A program made the position numbers and the translations under genes. The notes below the pieces were generated by a model, which was not told the origin of the DNA, ran no database searches, and saw nothing but the letters and a program-made list of their open reading frames with translations. A DNA stretch of 64,000 nt. It comes from Prosopocoilus inquinatus. Taxonomy: Eukaryota > Arthropoda > Insecta > Coleoptera > Lucanidae. Positions within the stretch are counted from its first letter, which is position 1. Each line of letters opens with the position of its first letter. The stretch covers positions 21,793,806-21,857,805 of the forward strand of contig CM069875.1 of the NCBI GenBank assembly GCA_036172665.1, given 5' to 3'. Positions 45,480-56,353 of this stretch are shown piece by piece.

Positions 45480-45972
45480 TACGTCAATAAAACATATGTG
45501 CTGTTACTGTCAGTTATGAAATATAAGGTGACGGGGCGGGGGGAGGGGGGTGAATCATAATACAGCTCAAAAGGGGGTCGCGAATCCTAACAGTTTGGGA
45601 AACGCTGCTTTAAAGGGCAACCCGAGGTACGACTCCTTCGAAGAGTAAAATCGCCATTTCTAAATTTTATAAATTCATGTTGGGCATGTTTTAATATTAA
45701 GAGACTGTTTGTCTTCTTCTCACAGATATTCTAAGCCACTCGTGCAGTCACTTTCCTTCTTAAACTCGTATAACAATAGGTTCAAGAATTGTTCGTTTTT
45801 TGGTTATTATTCGTAAGAGCACACAATTATGTACTGGTTAACATTTGCGTAGTATATTGTTTAGAGAAGTATACTCTTCACTTTGCAGATAAAAAATTAT
45901 ATCTGGCCACCTTCGAAATATGAATTAGTTGATAAAGAAAGAAAACGACATTTTTTTTCGAATAACCTAATA

Positions 45973-48270
45973 GATGATAGATTTTCCGATCATAAATGAG
46001 TTCAACGGCACCCTTGTGTCAGAGTACGCAAACTCACGTCGTTTCGTATAGTGCTTCTTAAATCTGTCATGTAAGTGTATTTTGCAACCCCAATAAATGT
46101 ATCTTATGTTCTTATGGATTTTGTGTTGTGTTAAATCTGAACTACGCCCCGCAACCCCTAAAGTACACGTTATTTTTTGGTGTAAATTCGATTATCAATA
46201 AGTCAACGTTACAATATCATAAATAAGTGAGAGGAACAGGCTAGCATAGCTAATGTTCATTGGTTGAATCGATACTACTCTGCCACTTTGCGCAAGGAAT
46301 TGCAACAAATCCTACGAGGTGTCACACGGTCCTTAAAGAGAAAAATATTATGAACTTTTCTTAAGAAATACTTTATCAAAGTTCCAAGGTACAATATAAG
46401 GGACAAAGTTTGTCATGTGCATACGATGCAGTAATTTCGCTTAGACATTGTACGCAATTTTACGCCACGTGGACTAAATATACCGTCGGAAAAGATATCT
46501 AAACGCACATAATACAAGGGAGTAAATTGAGGTAAAAAATTCCGCGTGCTCGTCGTCAACTTCTGTTCGGTCGTTATCAGTGTCGTTGCGCGCATTCCAG
46601 CAAATTCCTCTCGGCACTTACAAAATTCCAAAACACGCGGAATTCCTCGTATATTAGACCTTAGCACTTTTATTTAGTAGTCGCCAGCATCCCTCGGAAT
46701 TATTACGCATTTGATTAAAAACGTGTACGCGGCGACGTAGTTGCCCTTACTTGATAGAGTAGAATATTCAGAATTATTTTCACCACAGCTACCCTTCAGA
46801 TTTAAACTATTTTGAAGTTAATCGGTTGTAGTAATATTAAAACATCATTTGTGGTTTAGAATTTTGTAAACAGGTTGTTGTTACAAATGTGTTTGATCCA
46901 GATCGTAAGAAATCCATTAAAAGATGTTTCCTACAATAGGTGCCCTTCTTATGACACTGTTTCATTGAGGACTAATAGGGAATACCTTGTCATTGAAAAT
47001 GTATAATTACCTGCTGAAAAAGCTCGACAACCATTACCACACCCGAAAAAATCTTTAATATGAAATCTTCCATATAGTTATAGACATATTTGTTGAACGA
47101 ATGTATTTTATTCTGCACCATGAAAAACTGCTGAATACAAATTGACACGCGAAGATGGGGTGATTGAAGAATGCCTTAAACTACCAAACTTCTTGTATAA
47201 GATTTGGTTCAGTATCTATAATAATTTTAAAAAGAAGAAATTTGCAGATGCAGTTTGGAGATAGAACACGTTCTATTTTTTTGATAAAATTTATTTTTTG
47301 GCAAAACGCTTACTGTACAATTTTAAATTGTTCAAGAACAGCCTTAAGAAGGCTTCAATAAATGTCATTTCGTGCTCTTCTGCCGTGGTTGTAATTAGAA
47401 ATCACCAAAACACAGCAGTATCAAAAACAAAATTAAATTAATGAAATGACTGCCAAGCAAGTAAATATGTTGCCATTGTCTAAATAAGTGGCGTGGCAGT
47501 TCCTTGATACACAATAAGATTTTCCTGATATTCGATAAGAATTCTTTTAATCATTTGGAGAAACATTTTTCAATGAAAACGTTGAAATGAAACAATGATA
47601 TAAACATTTTGTATTTCGATGCTGTCGTGTAAGCCTTCAAATGAATTCCGGATTAGAGTAGGCTATGATTTCAATGTTTTCTTTTCTCCTGAAAGCTTGA
47701 AGGACTGTCAACTGTACAATTATTTAACCCAAATAAATGTTAAATTATGATTCTTTGTATTTTCAATTTATAAAGTGTTAAAATTATAACACACAATTTT
47801 ATTACTGAAAGTTATTTTCGAACTGGTAGAGTAGAAAATGGACGCTGACAGTTATTAGTAACTGTCCTTTTACTCTTGTATTAAGTGTACCTTTTAAAAA
47901 AAATCACAACCTACTTTAATACGTAATTAATTTGAAGGTACGATACATCGAATATACCGCTGAATAATGTGTGTTGTAGAGTGGCATTAGGCGATATCCA
48001 ACGAAGTCAATATCGAAGTAGATGCTAGATGAGAATCAATAGAATGGGTTATAGGAGGGTACACAAATTTTCTTCAATTTGTTGAAATCTTGAAATTTTC
48101 CCTTTATAAAAGCATGGTTAAAAGATACATCCGTGAACACAGTTATTGGCATGATTTTTCAGTTCATAGTTAAGCATGATATTTCGGTAACCGTATGCAT
48201 ATGAAGTATGACCACTGTTCCACAATTTATTTTAACATTGCTAAATGTTTGTTTTTCGAAGTATGGCTTA
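45973..48270. other. Intergenic with G+C-richer block (46430-46750)
   Basis: No supported exon. The block 46430-46750 is G+C-richer and CpG-containing, with only a chance minus-strand ORF (46413-46667). The rest is AT-rich and unassigned. Confidence 0.3.
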
Positions 48271-48689
48271 TACAGTGTGCCCTCGAATGGACCTAATAAT
48301 ACTTGTAAACTTCCTTATTTCGCATTTTAGGAAGAACAGTTATTTTTCATAAAAAGTGCCAGCAAGTCCTCACGCACTACCAAAAAATGTCGACATACCG
48401 TATAGGGTGGTTAGAAAACGAAACAACGTGAAATTTGGTTAAGAGTAAAGTGCCTTTCATTTGAAAGCAAAGTAAAAATATTACTGAAAAAAGATGTTTG
48501 CAATATCAATAGAAGCTCAAATATCTAATCTAAACGTTGTATCTTAATGTTGTTGTTTTTTGTCTTGTATAAACTTAGCCAACATGATTATTGCAGTTAT
48601 TTATGACAACAAATGCAAGATTTACATCTTTTTTCGAAATGAGAAATTTTTAATTAAACAAATTATAAATAAAATTAATAAATGCATCC

Positions 48690-49585
48690 AGAAAACTATA
48701 TTAACTGCTACTACTCTTTTTTATTCCACCGTAGCCTACTTTTCTTAACTTTTCCACGCACTATTCATCACGCTTTTTCACTTTTTTGAAATTTCTGCTG
48801 TTTTATATTACTAATTTGAATGTCCAGACACGTTTGAATCCAATTCGATTTTGTCGGGGATTTTTATGCAACAGAAGGCCCGAAATCTTTCAATTCCTCG
48901 AGCTTGAGAGACGTTAGGTGCATTTTTTTCTTCTCAACAAATTCAGCACTTGTTGTTTTAAATAATTAACTACCTCACACATAATATGACGTTGGCATGT
49001 CTGGCTAAAATATACGTCATTAACATTACAGTGCTTTTTAACAAAAGGAATTGATCGTGCCTTAATACAGTCCTCTAAGTATATTTTTTCGTTGGTAGAG
49101 CCTTTTAAGACAAATGGTTCCGAAACATTTCCCTTTTCATCCATTGGCCAAATTAAATATTTTTCAGGAAATTTTGTTTTAAATTTTAATTTTTTTTTTT
49201 TCATATTTAACGCCATGAACATTTTTGCAGTGGAAATATTCTTTTCCAAGAACGTTCTTTTGGTTAACAGGAACGTAAGTTTCATCATCAATTATTAGAA
49301 ATTTTCGAGCACATTTTTTATAAATTCTTCGTAATCCCGTTTCTGCTCGTTGCTCTTGATTTCCGGTATATTATATATGTATATTTATATATGGCCTTAA
49401 TCCCTAATTTATGCACTTTGATACACTGATGCTTTGTTAAACCAACTTTAACAATTGCATTTCTCACACTAATGGACGGGTTCTTGGTACAGACCCGTTC
49501 AACTTTATTAATAGTTTTTCTTGATGATTTTACAGGAGATCTGCCAGAAATTTTTCGATATTCTTCTTCTCCAGTATTTATAAAT
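48690..49585 (-). pseudogene. mariner-type transposase (HTH plus DDE/D domain), decayed
   Basis: The minus-strand translation gives GRSPVKSSRKTINKVERVCT and SVRNAIVKVGLTKHQCIKVH (helix-turn-helix, about 49550-49390). Then comes RRIYKKCARKFLIIDDETYV with the first catalytic Asp (about 49340-49275) and KEYFHCKNVHGVKYEKKK. After a shift in a poly-A run it gives KFPEKYLIWPMDEKGN, SEPFVLKGSTNEKIYLEDCI, PFVKKHCNVNDV, and a damaged second-Asp block in which PDM.TSYYV is read in another frame after a stop. The end is KNAPNVSQARGIERFRAFC (about 48925-48870). This order is that of Tc1/mariner transposases. At least two frameshifts and several stops make it inactive. The N-terminal side is cut by the SINE insertion. 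Confidence 0.85.
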
Positions 49586-49608
49586 TAAATTAAATTAAAT
49601 TATTTAAA

Positions 49609-49882
49609 CGCCTGAACGGTCCAGTGGTAAAGGACCGGCCTTGCAATCGTAAGGTCATGGGTTCGGACTCGCTCGAGATATTTTTCGAGGGTTGTTACTC
49701 ACTTCAGGTACCCTTTAGTGTTGGGGAGAAAATTCGACACTACTTCCCCTTCAACGGCGAGATTTGGAAGTAATAAATCCATGGAACACTTTTACACACA
49801 CAAAAATACACTCCCACTCCTGAGGTCCTGACAAGTCTGTGACTTAGGACCCCGTTGGACAAACACCACGGATAAAAAAAAA
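49609..49882 (+). mobile_element. tRNA-derived SINE
   Basis: The 5' head has a polymerase III A box-like GGTCCAGTGGTA (49618-49629) and a B box-like GGGTTCGGACTC (49659-49670) at tRNA-like spacing. A tRNA-unrelated body of about 200 bp follows, ending in GATAAAAAAAAA (to 49882). The body includes an AATAAA. The insertion site is AT-rich, so the target duplication cannot be defined. The tRNA head is too degenerate to name an isoacceptor, and it is not a functional tRNA gene. Confidence 0.8.
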
Positions 49883-49915
49883 TTTGATTAACAAATTGCA
49901 ATTATTTGATACATG

Positions 49916-50039
49916 CCGGATTTCTTCACCTCCTGATAAATTTATCTGCTAGGTATTATCCTTGGAAACCATTGTAACGAGGATAGTTTCCGAGGATACT
50001 ACCTGGCACATAAATTTATCAGGAGGTGAAGAAATCGGG
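49916..50039. mobile_element. Near-perfect hairpin MITE, 124 bp
   Basis: CCGGATTTCTTCACCTCCTG at 49916 continues as an arm of about 55 bp whose inverse ends at 50039. The two arms differ at few positions and the loop is about 10-15 bp. Young compared with surrounding elements. Confidence 0.85.
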
Positions 50040-50099
50040 CCACAGACGAGTATTGTATGTTATATGACGTGCATGTATTCTTTCATGAATTAAACTGTA

Positions 50100-50831
50100 C
50101 AGGGTGTCCCAAACCTCTGGAAAAGTCCAGAAATGCCCCTTTAAATTAATTTTATCAAGAAAAGGTCTTAACAAAAGTTGTGTAGGTTTCCATTCCGCAT
50201 AATCTAAAATTAGTTTCAGATATACAGGCTGTTCATTTACAAACCTAACTTATTGTTTTTTAAATGGAACACTACATTTTATTGCAGTTTAGGTTATATA
50301 TCTTAAGACCATAAAATATGGTTTGGTTGGAAAGCTAGTAGAAAGCACTATCCAAATATGCTATAATATACGGGGTGTTCCATTAAAAAAAATACCAATT
50401 TTACAATATGCGAACTGAATCGTAGTGTTGTTGATAGATGCTAGGTTTTTAGAATTGAAGAATATTGTAAAAGTAGAGAGATTTAGAAATATTTTGGTCC
50501 CAGGTTGTTTGTCGTATCATTAAATTTGACAATTTGGCAGACGATCAAACATGAACCATTTTTTGCATAAAATTAAAAATAACTCGGTATATACTAAAAA
50601 TAAGTAAGTGTAATGTTATGTCATTTTTATCGTCTCACCGAAACTGCAATAAAATGTATAGTGTTCCATTTAAAAAATAATAAGTTAAGTTTGTAACTTA
50701 TTAAATGAACAACGTGTATATCTAAAAATAATTTTAGATTATGGAGAATGAAAACCTACACAACTTTTATTAAGACCTTTTCTTGATAAAATAAATTTAA
50801 AGGGGCATTTTTGGACTTTTCTAGAGGTTTG
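50100..50831. mobile_element. Palindromic IS630-like non-autonomous element
   Basis: The left arm (50100-50290) starts CAGGGTGTCCCAAACCTC after TA (50098-50099). The right arm (about 50641-50831) is its inverse with a degraded outermost end before TA. Shared internal words are TTTTTTAAATGGAACACTA and GGTCTTA(A/T). The loop of about 350 bp has a second GGGGTGTTCCATT-like word, suggesting that an earlier element lies inside. No transposase. Confidence 0.8.
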
Positions 50832-50852
50832 TACATTCATTCATTTAATTAA

Positions 50853-51497
50853 TTATAAGGCCAATTTAAGTAAAACTACTACGCGTATGGACTTTATACT
50901 CTTGTACTGTGTCTTGTATTTTGTTTTAGTCAATGATCGTGTATTCAGTGGTGTTGATGATGTTCTTGGAATCTGTTCAATCGGCACAGTATTTATTGCT
51001 TCATTAACCAGATTTTTTCTCTGCCTTTTGATGAAGGTAGGCCGAGGATTTGATGTTGACTTGCATTTTCGATTTTTTTTGACAATCAAATTTGGATGGT
51101 ATACATTTTGGTTTCATGCGGATTCTTTTAAAACAACCCATTAATTTATACTGCATATAGTTCTCCATATCACTTTCCAACTAGAAAAGCGTTAGTTTTT
51201 ATCAGACAATCAGCAAACTTTTTTTAATTCAGAAAATGTTCACGGTAACTTAAGATAACAAATAACATAATTAATTAATAATTTATTACATAAATAAATT
51301 ATTTTTATGTATTACATTAAAATGCTCTTCACAAAAGAAAAGGCGACTTTTAGTTAATAGTTTTTCGTATTTCAAGTTTTAACCGAACTGTTCTCATTGT
51401 ATCGTCATTCGTCATTAATAAATAATTTGTCAGGTGTCTTTAAACTCGATTTCGTCCAGTTTAATACTGCACACCAACGATATACACTAGGATTCAT
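50853..51497 (-). pseudogene. THAP zinc-finger domain remnant, two exons
   Basis: Exon 1 (51497-51405) reads MNPSVYRWCAVLNWTKSSLK and TPDKLFINDE before a stop. This resembles the insect THAP start in which WCAVPxC-(4-5)-KTPxKLF precedes the zinc-binding middle; the second zinc Cys is replaced (W). The next exon follows a CTAAC branch-like site and TTTTCTAG acceptor (exon from 51180) and reads LESDMENYMQYKLM, then KRIRMKPKCIPSKFDCQKK, matching the THAP C-terminal box (L-K-x-x-A/C-V/I-P-T/S-x-F). After one frame change it continues as a basic linker, RPTFIKRQRKNLVNEAINTV. The part with the third Cys and His is not found between the exons. It lies on the same strand as, and 5' to, the mariner-type transposase. 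Confidence 0.75.
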
Positions 51498-52553
51498 AAT
51501 TACAGTGAAATAATAAAGCAAACCAACCCCAACACTGATATACTTGTTTGCATCTTACTTGTTTATTTTTGACACATTAGAATTATTTAGTAATTATTTT
51601 TTACAGAATTAAAAATACCTGCGGTATGTTACAACGGTATAATTAATTTAATACACTTACTAAAACATGTGTCCAATACCCTATCACTCACGGTCTCCTC
51701 GTTTAACGGATAAAATTTCAGTTTATTTGTAAACAGTTTAAGTAAATTAAAGAATATTTTCAAAACAAGAAATTACTTTCCGGACAACCATTACGTGTAT
51801 TTTTCTTTCAAATGTAAGTTATAGTAACTTCTATTTATTTTATAAAAAGAAATAACGTGAAATTTGGTTAAAAGTAATTTATTCTCATTTGTTTCGTATT
51901 CTAATAATAATAATAATAATATTGCTAATAATCTTTATTTGCATATTCAAAAACCACAGGTTTCTTTTGCGTCGTCAAGATTTAGGATTAATTAAAAACA
52001 TTTATTTTTATAACATATAAGTATTATATACCACAGCGCTTAATAACAAAGACAGCAATAAAGATAAAATCTGCATATATTTAACGGTAAATTTTTTATG
52101 TTCTATAGAAGATGATTGAAATACTTTATTTCTATATTAATAAAGCTTTTACGTACTAAATTTAATCTACGTTTAGGATATACATATTCGGAATTCTCTA
52201 ACTCGAGTACCGAAATTACGATTATCTGTATGTTTAGGAAAAAGTTTCTCATTTTCTTTAATGTATAATATACGCTGATAAAAAGATACTCTGTAAAGTA
52301 AACAAACTTAAATTTTTAAATAATTTCCTGCATAATTCTAAATAATGGCCATTTGTCATTACTCTAGTAGCTCTATTTTTATATATTCAAATAAAGATTG
52401 TTACTATTATTATTGTTATTCTAACCAACCTGTATATTATTTAGATATTTTGGTAATGACTGAGGACTTGCTAGAAATTTTTTTATGAAGAATGACTTTT
52501 TGTAAAATACGAAGTATACAAGTATAGTTAGGTCCATCCAGGGACACACTGTA

Positions 52554-55043
52554 TAACAAATAACATATAGTTACGCAAGATTTGGAAATACTACATTATG
52601 TAAATATCACCGCCTGTTTCTATTATACTGCTATAAGGAATACGTTTTACTTTGTTGTCTAAATACTGTTTAATAGAACTTGTTGCTTTGAAAAATGGAT
52701 CTTTTTATTAAAGATAAACAATGTTCCGGTTAAGGTTTCTCTACTTTTCCTGTTATATTTTGAACGGTACCTACACGCTTTAGAATTTAGATATATTATA
52801 AGACATATCAAGAAATGATAAATACAAACATTTTAAGTATTTACCTGAACCGCCGGAATTTATTAGAAAAGCAAACAAATGACAATTAGAAATTTAACAA
52901 ATGAATATCAACTTTGTTATTTTAAATAGATCACCCATTATATTTTGTCGAATTAAAAATATTTTCTCCTAATTTCCAAAATACGTATACAGTGTTCTTA
53001 TTTTGTTCTACAACATATCCCTAAGTTGCATTTTAAGATAATCATGTCAAAGCATTGTAAACCTAGGAAACCAGCATAACACTCGTGGTTGTTTGCTCCG
53101 CGTTTATTCTCGATCTGTCTTGTTAATACCAGGTATCGTGTTGATGCCAGGGACTTTCAAATTTGCTGTATTTGAGGAACTACTGAGTTATGGAAAAGAT
53201 TTAAATAATAAAAAATTGACCAATCAGTGTGAGTGCAATTTAGTAATTTCTTATGCTCACTATCTGTTTAAAAAAGGATTAAACATAAGTAATCCTAAAG
53301 TTTGTATGGAAAGATTTATTTCAAAGTGTGCTAGGCATTTAAATTATTTGAATTAGCTGTATTAGTTGCCTATGGTTACTATGCTTTGATATGACTATTT
53401 TATAAAGCAACATAAGAATATGTTGCATCATAAAATGTCACTGTATATTAGCTGTTAACCTTTTTTTTTAGATTCAGAGTAGGCCTTGTTAGGGTGACAA
53501 TTTTGTTGGTATCACTGCCACTGTTGCCAGCTCGACCAAAGCAAGACTGAGCATTCCGTTAAAACGAGAAGTATCGTCCCCAGCAAACAGTTGATAATTA
53601 TTTATTTTTTCAGTAAGAAAGTAATTACATGCATGGGAATTTTAATAACAGAATCTTCTTGCGGTTGCTGTTGACTTAGAACTTTTTCCATGGTTATTTG
53701 GACCTCATTTAGAATTCTGTCTACTTCTTTCATCACTGTCTCCAACGCGCATACCTTTAGATTCTTCTGCTAATACGGCAGTTCTTCAAACCCGTTTGGT
53801 TTTTTTTTTAATTTGGGTGATCTTTCATACAATAACTAAATGCCTTTACTATTGCACGTTTAGTTCCGCCATTTATAACTTTTGGCATTTTGCCGAGATT
53901 ATAATAAAAAATATATTTGTTTTAAATTACTTTTTGCTTTAATTATACCACCGTAGTCCACATTGTCTGCGTATCAACACAGTTAGTACCGCTGAAGTAA
54001 CACTGACATTATTTCTTTCATGTCAGATTTTGATTTCCTTCAAAATACATGCACGTAACTTAACGAAAAAAAACATGACCCTCTAAAGTCTAAAAAGAAG
54101 ATGATCAGCTAATAGTTTTCCTATATTTTAGGTAAATTGTATGTTAGTGTTTATAATAATACGTGTGTATCTACTTGTTAAATCGGAAATTCACAATTGG
54201 TGAGGTATTGTCACGAGTGTTACAGCTTGCCATTTCTCTTCCAGAAGCAAAAGTTTTATAATTACGTTTAGATGAAACAAAATATATGAAGTTAAATTTT
54301 GATTATCAAAGTGGAGACAGGACATTTTCGAACCGCATAATTATACTCTGCTCCAGAGCAAAAACTCAATTTCGTTTGCGACCGCGTTGAAATAATGCAT
54401 TAAAAGTTGTCATCCTTGCAGTTGAGACGCATCCCAAGCACGACAACATTAATGTTTAAATTTGATAGAACGCGCCGCGTGTTTGCCTAAAGTAATTTAC
54501 CGCAGAAACGAGTCGTTATCGACTCGGCTCGCCTACAGCTGCAGATAATGAAGTCTGTTCCTAATTATAAGCTAACCTCTGTCTTTGATCTTCTTACAGC
54601 TACTCGCTTCTAATATTCTGCCACGCTTTGCCACGGAAAAAATTCCGATAGTGACAAATTTAGTCGACTAGAGCGCTGGAAAAAGTTTTTGCAGCTTTCC
54701 AGATATTTAGAAGGCATTAATTTCCTCAAGTTTTAATTAACAATTTTTTGTTCTACTTTATCCAAAGATATATTGGAGTTTTATCTTAAGAAAAGATTTT
54801 CCCGAACCAGAGACATTTGCATGCTAATAGAGGAGTAAGTAAAAAGTCCTTTTGCAAATTTCAGCATAATTGAAACACATCTTTGTTGTTCTTTACAAGC
54901 CTTTAAGACAAATATGAACCATTTTGACTGATAGCGCGTTGCTTTTTGAGAGTAATCTTGCAAATCAGACACCAAGTGAAGATACCTCATCTCTTGAAGA
55001 TCATACAAAATTTTAAAAAATTTTATGCAAACCTCATCTTCTG
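52554..55043. other. Intergenic with unassigned ORFs and a G+C-richer block (54340-54700)
   Basis: An 87-codon plus-strand ORF at 53093-53356 and a decayed minus-strand reading at about 53900-53640 (starting MPKVINGGTKRAIVKAFSYC, then stops and frame changes) are not recognised; the latter may be the N-terminus of an old transposase. The block 54340-54700 is G+C-richer, with CpG words and TAATTA cores. Confidence 0.3.
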
Positions 55044-55045
55044 TA

Positions 55046-55626
55046 CAGGGTGCGTGAAAAGTATTACACCACATGCAATTATGTAGAAAGGGTTTTATAA
55101 TTAAATTTAACGTTTGGTGGGGTTAAATTATACATAAATACCCATATTTTGATATCAGTTTCATTTGTATTGTGCGAATCGTGTTTGTTAGAGGCAACTA
55201 TCTTGAATTTTTTTTAATGGCAACCTAGGTTCAGGTTCACATTCTGTGCACCAAAAACCGTAAATAAATACAACTTATTCAAAATTTAATTCAAAAGTAA
55301 CATTTCTGTGTTATCTATTGACTGTTATCAGTTTTAGCAATTTCTAATATTTTATCGCTTTCCAATTTAAACTAATGCTATAATAAGATATTATCATAAG
55401 CTTGTTTTACTCACGTTGAGTCACATCTAAAATACGGTTTATTTTCTGTGGAAACAAATGTGTTTATACCGTCTGTCAATTACCTGCAAAATGACACCAA
55501 ACTAAACCTAGGTCGCCATTTAAAAAAATTTTAAAAATTTGCCTCTGATAAACACCATCAAATACGGGTATTTGACAAACCGTTTCTACATAATCTCATT
55601 TGGTACAATACTTTTTACGCACCCCG
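55046..55626. mobile_element. Palindromic IS630-like non-autonomous element
   Basis: The left end is CAGGGTGCGTGAAAAGTATT and the right end read inward CGGGGTGCGTAAAAAGTATT, with TA outside (55044-55045 and 55627-55628). The arms share TTATGTAGAAA, AGAGGCAA and ATGGC(A/G)ACCTAGGTT words and diverge by indels, so the element is moderately old. No coding content. Confidence 0.8.
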
Positions 55627-55939
55627 TATGATTATAGCTAAAATCATTTTTTTTTATTCTGAGATTACGGCGTTATTTAAATAACGTGCTCTTCTTGTCC
55701 GCCTGTCAAGATTTCTGAAAAGAATGTTAGAAAATAATATTGTGCATGGCTTGTTATCTTTGTAAAAATTCTTTTACTAATACAGTTTTCAAAGCAAAGT
55801 AGCACGCAAAAAGTAAAATCAACACGTTGCAGTTGTAGGTCCCTGTAGGTGCAAGAAGCTTCAGAACTTCACAAGCATACACAGAAGTAATAATTTTATT
55901 TCCTCTTATCGTTTGAACAATTCTAATCATACTTATCTG

Positions 55940-56353
55940 GACATAGTTGAACGCGAATCACATTGCTATTGAAACTGATATAGCACACTTAAGTGAGAGG
56001 CAATGGATTGAAATATTGATGATATACGGATACAGAGATAGAAGGAGAACTCAAAGCGAAGTGTATAATATATTCAATGAATTTTACCCTGATATTTATT
56101 CTCGTCTCTCGAGTAACGATTTCTCGATTAATAAAAAAAATGTCGAGAAACCGGTATATGCAAAGAACTGGCAGACCCAAATCAGCAACAAGTGTGGAAA
56201 AAGCATTAGATGTTTTGCTAACAATCGAAGAAACGTCAAAAGTGTCAACAAGGGAATTTTGAAAAAAGAAAATATTCGTCCTTATAGGCTTCACTTAATA
56301 CATGAATTAATGTTACAATTTCAAATTCATCTGTTATTTTGGGACGCCCTGTA
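55940..56353 (+). pseudogene. IS630-like transposase N-terminal half joined to a terminal repeat
   Basis: LSERQWIEILMIYGYRDRRR, VYNIFNEFYPD, then in the next frame VSRVTISRLIKKM, RTGRPKSATSVEKALDVLLT, STREF, and back in the first frame ENIRPYRLHLIHELM (to about 56310). This is the helix-turn-helix half of the arthropod IS630-like transposases, with two frame changes. Directly after it comes GTTATTTTGGGACGCCCTG followed by TA, the right terminus of such an element, so catalytic sequence has been deleted. The 206-codon ORF from 55947 to 56567 runs out of the element and is not a protein gene. Confidence 0.75.

Larger units (their letters stand above)
43730..45607. mobile_element. hAT-like non-autonomous element
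   Basis: TIRs of 17 bp: CAGGATTTCCCAAACTG on the left and CAGCGTTTCCCAAACTG read inward from the right (two mismatches). They are flanked by 8-bp repeats CTTTAAAC (43722-43729) and CTTTAAAG (45608-45615), seven of eight identical. This is the hAT signature of CAG termini and an 8-bp target duplication. The interior consists largely of other repeats (43797-44153, 44229-44280, 44427-45040, 45309-45479). No transposase is seen. Confidence 0.85.
43016..45970. mobile_element. mariner-like element (outer shell of a nested cluster)
   Basis: TIRs of about 30 bp: the left starts TTAGGTTCTTCGGAAAAAAT and the right, read inward, TTAGGTTATTCGAAAAAAAA, both followed by GTCGTTTT. TA occurs on both sides (43014-43015 and 45971-45972). 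TTAGGT(T)...GTCGTTTT is the usual mariner terminus. Only a faint, heavily decayed transposase-like stretch may remain at 43240-43400, which I do not insist on. Nearly 1.9 kb of the interior is a later hAT-like insertion. Confidence 0.75.
48273..52551 (-). mobile_element. Composite Tc1/mariner-type element encoding THAP and DDE domains
   Basis: Long imperfect TIRs of roughly 130-145 bp. The left starts CAGTGTGCCCTCGAATGGAC and the right, read inward, CAGTGTGTCCCTGGATGGAC. Both continue with CTA(A)...TATACTTGTA-like text, CATAAAAA, AGCAAGTCCTCA and GGTTAGAA. TA flanks both ends (48271-48272 and 52552-52553). On the minus strand the interior holds a THAP domain remnant (51497-50853) followed by a mariner-type transposase (49585-48690). 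A SINE (49609-49882), a hairpin MITE (49916-50039) and a palindromic element (50100-50831) lie between the two; without them the element is about 3.1 kb. Confidence 0.75.

Noticed and set aside
48425..48455. Direct match AACGTGAAATTTGGTTAA at about 48427 and 51855 as element ends
   Set aside because: Both copies are in the same orientation and lie inside the longer inverted ends; they may be subterminal repeats but do not define termini.
49611..49682. Possible tRNA gene
   Set aside because: A and B boxes are present but the cloverleaf is poor and the sequence continues into a SINE body with an A tail.
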